A stretch of 64,000 nt of DNA from an uncultured Armatimonadota bacterium (GCA_903833215.1 CAILEM010000029.1:26751-90750), one strand, 5' to 3'; shown: positions 38,766-48,158, counted from the first letter of the stretch. The notes: generated from the letters alone by a model not told the origin. Translations and numbers: made by a program.

Positions 38766-39992
38766 ATGAAATCAATGAAAACCCTGACTATGCCGGTTCC
38801 CGATTTACCAACGGTTAAGAACCTCCTTCTCAAGGTAGTCGCCCTTTTCGTCCTTGTCTACCTATGCTATATCGTGCGCCAAATCTGGGTCCCGCTGAGT
38901 CTGGCGTTCATCCTGGCGATGGTTCTGGACCCCGTTGTCGATCGCATGGAGCTTCGGGGATGGAGCCGGCTATGGGCGTCGGCATTCATCTTCGGAAGCT
39001 TCCTGATCATCACGATTGGGTTGGCGGTTCTGTCATATCCCTTTGCCATTGGTCAGGCGGTCATCCTTGAAAATGGATTTCTGAAATATTTCCCTGATCC
39101 TTCTCACAAGGGAATGATCGCCTCGTTTCGACACATGGGGCTGTCGCCTTCACTCTCCAACGCTGCGGTAGCAGGTGTTGAAGATGGGAAAGCCACTTTT
39201 CAACATTCATCGACTGGGATCAAAGATTTTGGGATGTCGCTGGCATCAAACGCGATCTGGATTGTAATCGTGCCGATCGTCGCCTTCTATGCTCTTCGCG
39301 ACTTTCATTTGATTCTGGCGAAGGGGCTACTTCTGGTTCCGTCACGGCGGCGCGATCTGGTCCAAACCGCGGTCAGCGAAATAACCGGGATCTTTGCAAA
39401 ATATATACGAGGGCTCCTGATTGTTTCCGTTTTGAACGGTGTCGCCACGGCAATCTTACTTTCTGCCCTTCGTGTTCCTGGAGCATTGGTGGTCGGCGTT
39501 GTTGCCGGGCTTCTCTACAGCGTGCCGTATATTGGCGCATTGCTCACCCTTGTGATCACCGCCGCGATTGCGTTTGTCGGCGGCGGGCCCAATATGCTTC
39601 TGTTAGCAGTGGGTCTGAGTGTCGTTCTCCACCAGATCGTCTTCGACCAGATCATAAGCCCGAGAATCCTCGGCAACCAAGTGGGCCTTCACCCAATCCT
39701 AAGTATCACCGCATTGCTGGCCGGAAATCTGCTCTTGGGAATCATCGGGATGATCCTGGCAGTGCCGGTCGCTGCCTGCATTCAGATTGCGGTTCTGGCG
39801 ATGCTCCCGAAGCTTTCCAAAGAAATAAATATTGCCCCGGTCAATCGAGCCGATGGTGATACCGTGAGTTCCTTGGAGATTGAAACCAAGGATGAGCATC
39901 AGAAGATGGGCACGACGGCAGACATCCACTCCGCCGTCGCAACCGCCGTTGAGACGATTATCGCTGCCAGCCCTCCGAGCCCTGAGACATAG
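38766..39992 (+). CDS. AI-2E family transporter
   Basis: 408 residues with about eight membrane segments. The family's features are present: early LSLAFILAMVLDPVVDRME, the long central loop around 100-150, IVIVPIVAFYALRDF, the GLLYSVPYIGALLTLVITA block, and QIISPRILGNQVGLHP near the end with LLAGNLLLGIIGMILAVPVAA. Members are called AI-2 exporters but many act on other substrates, including Na+. The C-terminus has a 50-residue polar tail. Confidence 0.93.
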   Translation: MKSMKTLTMPVPDLPTVKNLLLKVVALFVLVYLCYIVRQIWVPLSLAFILAMVLDPVVDRMELRGWSRLWASAFIFGSFLIITIGLAVLSYPFAIGQAVILENGFLKYFPDPSHKGMIASFRHMGLSPSLSNAAVAGVEDGKATFQHSSTGIKDFGMSLASNAIWIVIVPIVAFYALRDFHLILAKGLLLVPSRRRDLVQTAVSEITGIFAKYIRGLLIVSVLNGVATAILLSALRVPGALVVGVVAGLLYSVPYIGALLTLVITAAIAFVGGGPNMLLLAVGLSVVLHQIVFDQIISPRILGNQVGLHPILSITALLAGNLLLGIIGMILAVPVAACIQIAVLAMLPKLSKEINIAPVNRADGDTVSSLEIETKDEHQKMGTTADIHSAVATAVETIIAASPPSPET

Positions 39993-40125
39993 TTTCAGAG
40001 ACTGGTGAGCCCTATCCTTGGATTCTCTGTGATTTGAGCTAGTTTCGGCAATCGTTGTGGCAGCGCGAAATTGAGATTAGGTCCGCCATTTCCTTTCTTT
40101 GTCAGTGCGTCGAACATCCTTGCTC

Positions 40126-40153
40126 GTTATGCACATGCTAACATGTGCATAAC
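40126..40153. promoter_or_regulatory. Perfect 12-bp palindrome abutting the antitoxin start
   Basis: GTTATGCACATG (40126-40137), a 4-base spacer, and its exact complement (40142-40153) end directly before the ATG at 40154. It is the natural operator for the RHH antitoxin encoded immediately downstream. No Shine-Dalgarno is possible here, so the transcript may be leaderless. Confidence 0.75.
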
Positions 40154-40387
40154 ATGGAAACATCGATGATTCAGATAAGAAACGTACCGGTGGCACTCCA
40201 TCGGAAGCTTAAATCTCGCGCTGCGTTGGCAGGGATGTCTTTATCGGATTACGTCCTTGCCGAGATGCGCCGGATGGCTGAATTACCGACCATGGAGGAG
40301 ATGCTAGATCGTTTGTCGGACCGCAAGCCAGTGTCGTCTTCGATCAGCGTGGTAGATGCAATCCGCCAGGAACGGGATCGCATTTGA
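40154..40387 (+). CDS. FitA-like antitoxin
   Basis: 77 residues from the ATG at 40154; a GTG at 40145 would lie inside the operator palindrome. The RHH segment MIQIRNVPVALHRKLKSRAA with GMSLSDYVLAEMRRMAEL matches FitA/VapB-type antitoxins, followed by a C-terminal arm (VDAIRQERDRI). The stop overlaps the toxin start (TTGA), so the pair is translationally coupled. It should bind the palindrome upstream and neutralise the PIN protein. Confidence 0.85.
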   Translation: METSMIQIRNVPVALHRKLKSRAALAGMSLSDYVLAEMRRMAELPTMEEMLDRLSDRKPVSSSISVVDAIRQERDRI

Positions 40388-40779
40388 CGGTTCTGGACGC
40401 CTCCATTGTTGTCGCTGTGCTTTTGAAAACACCGGGATTTGAGAGAATCAAGTCAAGATTGGGCCACGGGGAACAGGACTTTCATGCTCCTCATCTACTG
40501 GATGTCGAGGTCATTCACGTAGTGAGGAGATTTTGGCTTGCGAGTGAGATTGATGATCTTCGCGCGCAAGAGGCTATAGCCGATTTGACCTCATTTCCGA
40601 TCCGACGTCATCCTCACACCCCTTTCGCCTCACGCGTTTGGGAACTCCGACATAACATGACCGCATATGACGCTCTGTACGTCGCCCTAAGCGAAGGTCT
40701 CAATGCGACCCTACTAACATGCGACAAACGCCTCGCCGAACAGGCTGGCAAATATATCACGGTCGAAACTTTCGATTGA
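40384..40779 (+). CDS. PIN domain toxin (VapC/FitB-like)
   Basis: 131 residues from a TTG start overlapping the antitoxin stop. PIN acidic residues: Asp in TVLDASIVV, Glu in LDVEVIHVVRRFW, Asp in MTAYDALYVALSE and Asp in LLTCDKRLA. All are in place, so an active ribonuclease is expected. It forms one operon with the upstream antitoxin. Confidence 0.88.
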   Translation: MTVLDASIVVAVLLKTPGFERIKSRLGHGEQDFHAPHLLDVEVIHVVRRFWLASEIDDLRAQEAIADLTSFPIRRHPHTPFASRVWELRHNMTAYDALYVALSEGLNATLLTCDKRLAEQAGKYITVETFD

Positions 40780-40818
40780 CTACCAATCGATGGCTTGACA
40801 TCGTGATAGGGCTAGTTT

Positions 40819-41640
40819 TCATCGCCACGAGTGCTTTGCCTCAAAGCCAAGTAGCTTCTTGGCTTTGTCGCTGCTCATCAAAGCCTCGTTCTGGCCAACT
40901 TCGCGCTGGAACGGAACGCCGGGGAAGCATTCGGCCATCAAGTCGGTTGATGTCTTGGACATGACGCTGTCCGAGTTGGCGATGATGAACACCTCGGCAC
41001 CTTTCAGGTTCGATTCCAAGGCGAGTCGGACCGCTTGGGCGGCGTCGCGCACATCGATATAGCACCATAGGTTCCAGCGGCGAAGGTTGGGGTCGGCGTC
41101 GAACGAAGCGAAGTGAGCGTAGTCTTGCGGCTCCATCACATTCGAAAACCGGAGGCCGAAGATCTTCAACTCGGAATCCCACCGACAGAACTGCTGTGCC
41201 ATCGTCTCGGTGAGGTGTTTCGCCAGCGAATAGGCGCTTTCGGGCCGACCTGGATATTCTTCGTCAAGTGGTACGTAGGGCGGAGGCGTGTCGAAGGGCA
41301 GGCCCAGCACCGTCTCGCTGGATGCCCAGACGATGTTCTTGATCCCAACCTGCTTCGCCGCCAAGAAGACGTTATAGTCGGAAAGCATGTTGTTCCGGAA
41401 CGTCACTGCGTCGGGAAACATTCGTGGAGCAGGGATTGCCGCCAAGTGCGCGACCGCGTCTGCACCGTTCAGAGCGTCCCCTACCTGACCGTAGTCGGTG
41501 AGATCGGCCGACAAAAATGGGATCGATGGATCTGCCGGCTTCACCTTATCGACAACGAGTACCTCGTGCCCATGCTGACGAAGCTCAGCCACAACCCCTC
41601 GTCCTGCTTTGCCCGATCCTCCGGTGATGACTGTTTTCAT
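40819..41640 (-). CDS. NAD-dependent epimerase/dehydratase
   Basis: 273 residues, extended SDR fold. The nucleotide-binding motif is GGSGKAGRGV (variant of GxxGxxG), the catalytic Tyr/Lys are in SAYSLAKHL, and the family's ADLTDYGQVGDALNGADAVAHLAAI block is present. It lacks the longer C-terminus of classical UDP-sugar epimerases. The substrate is probably a sugar or sugar nucleotide, but this is not shown by context. Confidence 0.88.
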   Translation of the reverse strand: MKTVITGGSGKAGRGVVAELRQHGHEVLVVDKVKPADPSIPFLSADLTDYGQVGDALNGADAVAHLAAIPAPRMFPDAVTFRNNMLSDYNVFLAAKQVGIKNIVWASSETVLGLPFDTPPPYVPLDEEYPGRPESAYSLAKHLTETMAQQFCRWDSELKIFGLRFSNVMEPQDYAHFASFDADPNLRRWNLWCYIDVRDAAQAVRLALESNLKGAEVFIIANSDSVMSKTSTDLMAECFPGVPFQREVGQNEALMSSDKAKKLLGFEAKHSWR

Positions 41641-41732
41641 TGGTTTAGTCGAATATACGACATATCAAGGGAAGCCATCGGCCCCGCAAGTTGAACGTGT
41701 TAGGAATCACGTTCTGAGCCTTTACCGTAGAT

Positions 41733-41954
41733 GTGGGTGGCAGCCCAGTTTTTCGCTGGGACGTCCTCCGCAGCGTGATCGTGTTCTTCCTAAGGCTCCC
41801 AATCGCCTTTGCACCGCTTTCGATGCTGATGGTCTCCCCCTGCTAAAGTTTGTGAGGGGTGATGGTGGTGATGATCCTGTTCGGCCTAAACGTAGCCGTC
41901 TCTGGCTTCATCTTCTATCTCTACCACGCGATTAACGAGGACACGTACGGCTAG
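41733..41954 (+). pseudogene. Possible decayed two-TM protein
   Basis: Two short consecutive frames, 41733-41846 (starting GTG) and 41862-41954, each encode one hydrophobic segment: VIVFFLRLPIAFAPLSML, and VMILFGLNVAVSGFIFYLYH. AGGGG lies just before the second start. They may be two tiny proteins, or one broken membrane protein. No other gene is seen in 41641-42060. Confidence 0.3.
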
Positions 41955-42060
41955 TTATTAGTCGGATCTAGCCGTTCAAGAAGAACTTACGTCGTAAACT
42001 GAATATATCGGTTGAACGGCGGAGTCTCAAACCTTACTGTAAATCCGAATTGGTGAACCC

Positions 42061-42333
42061 ATGACAAGCTTGACAATCCAGATTTCCGATGACTTGGCTA
42101 GGGGGCTTTCTGCCGAAGCCAGTCTCAGACGCATAAGCATTGAGCAGGTTGCTGTCGAGAGAATTGCCACGCAAGCCACGCCTAGAATTCCCAAACCGAC
42201 GCCTGCACGCATGCCAGTAAGGTTGGAGAACGCAGAATCGGTAATCGGATCTTTTGCGGACCGGCCTGATCTTCTTGATTCCGTTCAGGCGGTGATAGAA
42301 GATCGCGCTCGCCGATATGCTGAGTCAGCGTGA
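42061..42333 (+). CDS. VapB-like antitoxin
   Basis: 90 residues. The N-terminus TSLTIQISDDLARGLSAEAS is an RHH-like strand-helix segment with SIEQVAVERI. The C-terminal region (VIGSFADRPDLLDSVQAVIE) is typical of antitoxins paired with PIN toxins. It overlaps the downstream toxin start by the GTGA motif, indicating coupled translation. Confidence 0.8.
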   Translation: MTSLTIQISDDLARGLSAEASLRRISIEQVAVERIATQATPRIPKPTPARMPVRLENAESVIGSFADRPDLLDSVQAVIEDRARRYAESA

Positions 42334-42752
42334 ATCAAGCCATCCTAGACACCGACACCTTGTCGTATGTGCTGGGGAGGAGATACCCTGAGGTAGACGC
42401 AACGGCACATCAGTACCTTCGTGTTTTTCGATATTTCTCTGTTTCGGCAGCGACGATTACCGAGGTGGTTCGAGGGTTTTCGAAGGACCAAAACGGAGCG
42501 GCGACCACTAAGTTTCTCCAAGGTGCTGAGAGCTACGAAGTATTTCCCATCGGAGTGACCGAGGCCGCAATAGCAGGAGAGATCATGGGCGAATTGGAGC
42601 GGCGCGGATTAAAGATTGGCAGAGAGGACCCTTTCATCGCCGCCACCGCGATTGCGAATGGCCGGGTCCTTATCACGAACAACATCAAACATTATCAGCG
42701 AATTGTCGATTTGGGATATCCGCTTCAACTCGATAATTGGCGCCAGCCGTAG
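42330..42752 (+). CDS. PIN domain toxin (VapC-like)
   Basis: 140 residues, starting with a GTG that overlaps the antitoxin stop. The four PIN acidic positions are present: AILDTDTLSYVL, ITEVVRGF, REDPFIAATAIANG and LITNNIKHY (Asn at the last position, as in many VapC). An active tRNA- or rRNA-cleaving toxin is expected. Confidence 0.88.
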   Translation: MNQAILDTDTLSYVLGRRYPEVDATAHQYLRVFRYFSVSAATITEVVRGFSKDQNGAATTKFLQGAESYEVFPIGVTEAAIAGEIMGELERRGLKIGREDPFIAATAIANGRVLITNNIKHYQRIVDLGYPLQLDNWRQP

Positions 42753-42782
42753 ATTTGCCAGTTGCGGTGACTGCCGCTCGAA

Positions 42783-44828
42783 GTGGACACAAAATATGAT
42801 TTCCCGGGTAGGCGGGATCTGGGTGCAGTTACCTATAATCCAGAAGTGTTCCTGCTGAACCTTCAACCTCAAGGACCGACGGTAGAACGGACCGTCGACC
42901 GAATCTTGGCGAAATCGGGACGAACGCAGCTCGAGGTCTCACTCAAGGACGGCCGCTACCAAATGAACTGGGATGGTCTCGCAACCGTCCACGACGCGAC
43001 CTCTAAAGTGCGTTTAGGGGATGGCCGCGAGAGAAGTGCAAGCGATTATGTGAGCCACTCCGCCGCAGTTGCGAGTGTCTCAGACCCTCTTGGCTCGGGG
43101 ATTAGGATCGATGTCCGCCACAAAAAGGACGGAGAGCCCGACCTCGTCACGACTTTTTGGATGTACCGTGAGCGACCCGAGATCGTAGTGCAGGTCTCGG
43201 CGATCTCACTGAAGCCGATTTCTACCGATCGGATGCTTCCCGTGGTTGCAGACGGAGGGATTGAGCTTGATCAGGGAGATTCCCCCGAAGTTCTCTTCGT
43301 TCCGTTCGATAACCAAAACCGGGTCCGTTATAACTCCAGGAATTGGAGCGATGAGGGTGAAAGCTACGAGGTAGGTGGGACTTACGATAATCGAAGTAGA
43401 CACGGGTTGATCTTAGGTTCTTTGGACCACGATACTTGGAAGAGTGCGGTCCAATTTCGAGGACGCTCTGGTCGCCGCTGCGCAAAGATGTATGCCTATT
43501 CCGGTGCAACAAGCAGTTGGACCGAGGATCGGGAACCCCATGGCAGCGTCAGCGGCACGATCATTCGGTCACCCCGGATGTCGGTCGGAGGGTTCAGCGA
43601 TTGGCGCGATGGCCTTGAGTCGTTTGGACAAGAGAACGGTCTTTTGCACCCAGCTCTGCCCTGGGTTGGGAATGCACCGATGGGTTGGAATAGCTGGTCC
43701 GCAGTCAAGCTCGATTTGGCTGAGCCCATCGTTCTTGCGGCGGCCTATTCTGTCCAGCAACTTGGGTTCCAATATGTAAATCTTGATGCAGGCTGGACGA
43801 ACATCGGAGACAATGAGATCCCGAAGTTTGTAGCTCGCATTCATTCTATGGGGCTCAAAGCGGGGATTTATGGCGGGCCCTTTTCGGCTTGGCAAAACAG
43901 CCTCGACGACAAAGTGGAGGGCACGAACGGGAAGTACTGCCTGCGCGATATTGTGCTTAAGGATCACAACGGCAATCCATTTCCCCGTGTGAATGGAGGT
44001 TGGCCGGTCGACCCGACTCACCCAGGTACTCGTATGCGAAATGCCTGGACGTTTGCTCGGTTCAAGGCTTGGGGATTCGACTTTGCGAAACTGGATTTTA
44101 TGGAACTCGGCGCCCTCGAGGGGCGCCATTACGATCCGACCATAACGACCGGAATTCAGGCTTACAACTACGGCATGAAGGAGGTCGACGAGGGGTTAAA
44201 GGGGATGTTCATCAGCCTTTCGATGGCTCCGCTGTTCCCACATGGCTATGCTCATAGTCGCCGCATCTCTTGTGACACCTTTGCCGACATAGGCTATTCC
44301 GAGTATTTGCTGAATTCGGCGACCTACGGGTGGTGGACCCAGGGATCGCTGTACCGCTTCAACGATCCCGACCACACCGTCGTTTACAAGCCTGTCGGCG
44401 ATCCGATCGTCAGCGAGGAAGAAGGACGCACGAGGCTTACGGCTTCCGTCGTGGCGGGAGGCATGCTGCTGACCGGCGATGACGTCAGGAATCCGGATGC
44501 ACGCGCGAGGGTCACTCGGCTCTTTAGGAATCAGGAGGTTGTCCGTTTGGCAAGAAGAGGCATTTCCTTCCGCCCTATTGAGGGCAACACAGGCGCATGG
44601 TCAGCGGATACCTTCGTGCTTAAGGACGGCAAAAACTTCTATCTCGCGGCGTTTAACTTTGATCGCGAAAAGTCCAAGGTAACGAAAGTCGACTTAGGAC
44701 GGGCAGGCTTGGGAGGTGGGTCCTGGAGGGTGACAGATCTCTGGACGGGAGCTTCTTCGGCAGCCATAGGAACCCTTACGATCAATCTCCCAGCGAAAGC
44801 ATCGGCACTTCTGCGACTGGAGAAGTAA
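42783..44828 (+). CDS. GH36/GH27-like alpha-galactosidase, no signal peptide
   Basis: 681 residues from a GTG at 42783. A beta-sandwich N-domain (about 40-260) is followed by the clan GH-D barrel: NAPMGWNSWSAVKL, LGFQYVNLDAGW, the nucleophile in FDFAKLDFMELG (D438) and the acid/base in RRISCDTFADIG (D498). A C-terminal beta-domain follows (GMLLTGDDVRN, LPAKASALL). The nearest relatives are normally secreted, but no signal peptide is visible. The start sits 30 bases after the VapC-like stop, so the original 5' end may have been lost. Substrate: alpha-galactosides. Confidence 0.87.
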   Translation: MDTKYDFPGRRDLGAVTYNPEVFLLNLQPQGPTVERTVDRILAKSGRTQLEVSLKDGRYQMNWDGLATVHDATSKVRLGDGRERSASDYVSHSAAVASVSDPLGSGIRIDVRHKKDGEPDLVTTFWMYRERPEIVVQVSAISLKPISTDRMLPVVADGGIELDQGDSPEVLFVPFDNQNRVRYNSRNWSDEGESYEVGGTYDNRSRHGLILGSLDHDTWKSAVQFRGRSGRRCAKMYAYSGATSSWTEDREPHGSVSGTIIRSPRMSVGGFSDWRDGLESFGQENGLLHPALPWVGNAPMGWNSWSAVKLDLAEPIVLAAAYSVQQLGFQYVNLDAGWTNIGDNEIPKFVARIHSMGLKAGIYGGPFSAWQNSLDDKVEGTNGKYCLRDIVLKDHNGNPFPRVNGGWPVDPTHPGTRMRNAWTFARFKAWGFDFAKLDFMELGALEGRHYDPTITTGIQAYNYGMKEVDEGLKGMFISLSMAPLFPHGYAHSRRISCDTFADIGYSEYLLNSATYGWWTQGSLYRFNDPDHTVVYKPVGDPIVSEEEGRTRLTASVVAGGMLLTGDDVRNPDARARVTRLFRNQEVVRLARRGISFRPIEGNTGAWSADTFVLKDGKNFYLAAFNFDREKSKVTKVDLGRAGLGGGSWRVTDLWTGASSAAIGTLTINLPAKASALLRLEK

Positions 44829-44944
44829 CAATAGATCTTATGATGCCGCCAGGGTTCTCGCCAGATAAGGGGGCTTATTAGCTGCATGTTGATTGATCGC
44901 GGCGAATCGGGAAGCGAAGTGAATCGGTAAGCGAGGCAAGGTAC

Positions 44945-45157
44945 ATGGAGCGCCGAGACTTAAGAAGCTCTGAATTCCACCGAGCCCATTTCCTGAAGTA
45001 TCAGGAAATGGCACATTTCATGAACGTCAACCCCGGCATGGCTACCGACCTTCACAAAGAATGCATCGCATTTATTGCAAAACTGAGGCGCATCCAGCCT
45101 GAGGTTGTGGCCAATCGTCAAATGGATCTGGCCGAGTCCAGGACCGCCGTCAAGTAG
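44945..45157 (+). CDS. Small hypothetical protein
   Basis: 70 residues, with AGGCAAGG before the ATG. Sequence (SSEFHRAHFLKYQEMAHFM, KECIAFIAKLRRIQPEVVAN) is compatible with a small helical protein. No family is recognised. It is convergent with the TPR hybrid kinase gene. Confidence 0.45.
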   Translation: MERRDLRSSEFHRAHFLKYQEMAHFMNVNPGMATDLHKECIAFIAKLRRIQPEVVANRQMDLAESRTAVK

Positions 45158-45246
45158 CCCGTGGATGCGTTGTGCCCGCGCAGCCAACATCTATCCACAT
45201 GCCCGTACGCCGGCACAACGCAGTCGCCAGCTAAATTTGCCCGCTC

Positions 45247-47784
45247 TCAGGATTTTGGCAACCCCCTTTCTATCGCTGCGAGCAAGTCTGCAGGTGCGAT
45301 TGGCTTGGCTACAAAATCGTCCATGCCGCAGCGAATGCACTCCTCCTGATCGCTGGTCATTGCGCTGGCGGTCGTGGCGACGATGATTCGATGGGTTTCG
45401 GTCCCTTGCTCGATCTGCCTGATTCGCCGCGTGCACTCGAAGCCGTCCATGACCGGCATTTGGCCATCCATAAAGATAACGTCATAATCGTCTTCCTGCA
45501 TGGCCGCCAAGCCTAATGCGCCATCTTCTGCCAAAACCACTGCGGCCCCATGTCTCGTCAGCATGGCTGACATGATCTGCTGATTCACCGCGTTATCCTC
45601 GACGACTAAGAATCGCCGACCGACCAGCGACGTCGACGTTACGCGACTCGTTCGGGGTTGCCCTTGGGTGCCCGCTAGTATGCTTCTCAGCGCGGCATAG
45701 CGGAACGGCTTGCGGAAGTAGGTCTGCCCTGGGCCAAGATCGCCCGGCTTAGCCGTCGTCACCACAAGGCGGTTGTAGGTGAGGAGATGTCCCAAATCAC
45801 CCTTGGCACTCTCGACGTAAGAATCGCTCGCAAAGACGATGTTCCACGCTTGCTGCCTGGACTGAAGATCGATTGGATTCTCTGCGACTGCCACCGACAT
45901 TCCGCAAGATCTCAGCATAGATCTAAGTGACTCTGCGGCATTCCGGGTTTCTCCGAGGATAAGGCAGCTTGGAGCGTCTTTGGCACTTGGATCCGACTGG
46001 ACGATTGCCGTCATGGGCAGGCGGCAGGTGAAGGTACTTCCCCTGCCGATCTCGCTTTCGACCTTCAACTCGCCGCCCATTGCCACCGATAATTGTCGCG
46101 AAATAGTCAGTCCCAAACCCGTGCCGCCGTACTCACGACTTGTTGTCGAGCCGGCCTGAGAGAAGCTTTCAAAGATGGTCTCTTGCACATCTTTCGGAAT
46201 TCCGATCCCGGTGTCCGTAACGGATGCCGACAAGATGCCTTCCTTTCCCTCCCCATTCTCCCAACCGATTCGAATCATCACCGAGCCCGTCTTCGTGAAT
46301 TTTATAGCGTTTCCGATCAGGTTGATCCAGATCTGCTTGATTCGGTCGGAGTCTCCAAGAAGCATCCTGGGAACCTCTTCATGGACCACGGCAAAGAATT
46401 CGAGACGCTTTTCAAACGCCTTCGACTGCAAGAGGGCGACGATATCGTCGGTAACCGCTTCGATGTTGAATTCTTGAGGGTGAATGGAGACCTTTCCTGC
46501 CTCTATTTTCGACAGATCGAGGATGTCGTTAAGCAGCGAAAGGAGAGTCGACCCTGACGACTTGATCGCGTGAACATAGTCGCGTGCAGCGTCGCTGATC
46601 TCCATGTCCAGCAGTAACGCTGACATTCCGATGACGCCATGAAGGGGCGTCCGAATCTCGTGGCTCATGTTTGCAAGGAATTGCGACTTGATCAGGTTTG
46701 CTTGATCTGCCGCTTTCCGGGCTTCGCTCAGTTCCAAGTTTACCGAACGCAGGATTTCTGCCTCCTTTCGGGCCCAATCAGCGTCCCACCGCTGTTGCGA
46801 TAGTTCGAGCCGCAGCTTCATCTGATCTGCGAATTTGGACTGCATGGAATCGACTTCCTTCAGAAGGAGTCTTGCCGCTTCCTTGTACGACCCATTCATG
46901 CTCAGGATTTTGGCTTTGAGTAGTCTAATTTCGTCCCGGTAGGGCTTTGACGGCTGCTGATCTGACAACTCTGATGCCCGGGTAATGGCTCTCAAAGCCT
47001 TGTCGCCGAATCCGTGGTCAAGATAGATCCGTGCGATGTCGTGGTGCGCCATCGGCGAGTAGTTCACCCTTCCGCCAGCAAGCAGATGCGCCACCGATTG
47101 CTCAGCGAGATCCCACGCCGCCTCATCGTTTTCGTGGGCCAAGATCATCGCATAGTTTCCGCAAAGAAGTCCTCGAGTATAGGGACTCGTCTGAGCGGAC
47201 AGGCTATGCTGGATGATTGCTTTTGCCTCATCGAGTTTCCCCTTGTCGATGTATAGGGAAGCGATATTGGAAGACGCAAGCCCGGAAACAAAATCGGCGT
47301 CGTCTTCACTGACAACTAATTGGAAGTGATTCAACGCCTCTTCAGGACAGTTCTCAAGATAATAGATGAATCCGATGTTGAGGTGAGCGCTTCGTGCACG
47401 TTCGACGATTCCGTGCTCCTTCGCAATATTGAGCGACTCGATCAGTGACTGGACGGCGCCGCCACGATCACCAAGCTCGTTTTGGATTAAGCCGAGGCCA
47501 CCCAATGCCCGCGACAAATGCTCGGGGTCGTTTTCATCCCGCAGGATGGGAAGTGCTTCGCTGGCAGAGGCGTAGGCTTCGGCAAGTCTTCCCAGTTCAC
47601 AAAGCGCGTCAGCGCGTTGCGCTCCGAGGCGAGCGGCGAGAATTGGCTTGCGCCTGGCCTTCGCGATTTTCTGCAATTCGTGGCATCGCACTTCGGTCGC
47701 CAGAGAATCGTGCTTACTCAGGGTGACCAAGGAGGCTAGAAGCTCATTGAAGGCGTCTCGATTCTCTAGCCAAGATTCGTCCAT
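45247..47784 (-). CDS. Hybrid histidine kinase: TPR sensor, HisKA-HATPase, degenerate and active receivers
   Basis: 845 residues with no membrane segment. About 300 N-terminal residues are TPR repeats (AHLNIGFIYYLENCPEEALNHFQLV). A coiled coil leads to HisKA with FLANMSHEIRTPLHGVIG, and HATPase with DTGIGIPKDV and GGTGLGL. A receiver-like block without the phospho-Asp pocket (APSCLILGETRNAAESLRSM) precedes a complete receiver with FLVVEDNAVNQQI and the phospho-Asp in VIFMDGQMPVMDG. The TPR part likely senses a cytoplasmic partner. The output is not encoded nearby. Confidence 0.93.
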   Translation of the reverse strand: MDESWLENRDAFNELLASLVTLSKHDSLATEVRCHELQKIAKARRKPILAARLGAQRADALCELGRLAEAYASASEALPILRDENDPEHLSRALGGLGLIQNELGDRGGAVQSLIESLNIAKEHGIVERARSAHLNIGFIYYLENCPEEALNHFQLVVSEDDADFVSGLASSNIASLYIDKGKLDEAKAIIQHSLSAQTSPYTRGLLCGNYAMILAHENDEAAWDLAEQSVAHLLAGGRVNYSPMAHHDIARIYLDHGFGDKALRAITRASELSDQQPSKPYRDEIRLLKAKILSMNGSYKEAARLLLKEVDSMQSKFADQMKLRLELSQQRWDADWARKEAEILRSVNLELSEARKAADQANLIKSQFLANMSHEIRTPLHGVIGMSALLLDMEISDAARDYVHAIKSSGSTLLSLLNDILDLSKIEAGKVSIHPQEFNIEAVTDDIVALLQSKAFEKRLEFFAVVHEEVPRMLLGDSDRIKQIWINLIGNAIKFTKTGSVMIRIGWENGEGKEGILSASVTDTGIGIPKDVQETIFESFSQAGSTTSREYGGTGLGLTISRQLSVAMGGELKVESEIGRGSTFTCRLPMTAIVQSDPSAKDAPSCLILGETRNAAESLRSMLRSCGMSVAVAENPIDLQSRQQAWNIVFASDSYVESAKGDLGHLLTYNRLVVTTAKPGDLGPGQTYFRKPFRYAALRSILAGTQGQPRTSRVTSTSLVGRRFLVVEDNAVNQQIMSAMLTRHGAAVVLAEDGALGLAAMQEDDYDVIFMDGQMPVMDGFECTRRIRQIEQGTETHRIIVATTASAMTSDQEECIRCGMDDFVAKPIAPADLLAAIERGLPKS

Positions 47785-47828
47785 GTTTGTGCTCCATAGA
47801 ATGATATGGTTAGACTTTGGAAATATTG

Positions 47829-48086
47829 CTATGTTCTTTGCCGATCTTCCTCGTGTGCCAGTCGGTCCTGGCTAATGGGCGCCACAAGGTCAACGGTGGG
47901 TGATGCACGACGCTCGAAGCAGCTCTTGCTCATGCGTCGCTGAGCTTCGTCAATGGCGCTAAGGATGTTGACATCGTCGCCGTCGTGGCGGCCAATCCGA
48001 ATCGCATTGTGCTCCTCGTCCTTGAAAAAGCGGAAAACGTTCTCGCAATTCGAGTCGGAAGCCCCTACCAGCACACTGATCAGCAA
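47829..48086 (-). CDS. Uncertain small ORF with an open opposite strand
   Basis: 85 residues from a TTG start. The sequence (FRFFKDEEHNAIRIGRHDG, DDVNILSAIDEAQRRMSKSC) has natural composition. The plus strand at 47904-48149 is also open with natural composition (KDVDIVAVVAANPNRIVLLV) but lacks a start. One of them may be the remnant of a gene cut by the island end at about 48160. No family is recognised. Confidence 0.3.
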   Translation of the reverse strand: MLISVLVGASDSNCENVFRFFKDEEHNAIRIGRHDGDDVNILSAIDEAQRRMSKSCFERRASPTVDLVAPISQDRLAHEEDRQRT

Positions 48087-48158
48087 CTCACGTTGAACAT
48101 AGAGAGACCGAAAGGAAGTTCGTGGATATGTACATCTATATATCTTTAGATTTATTAT

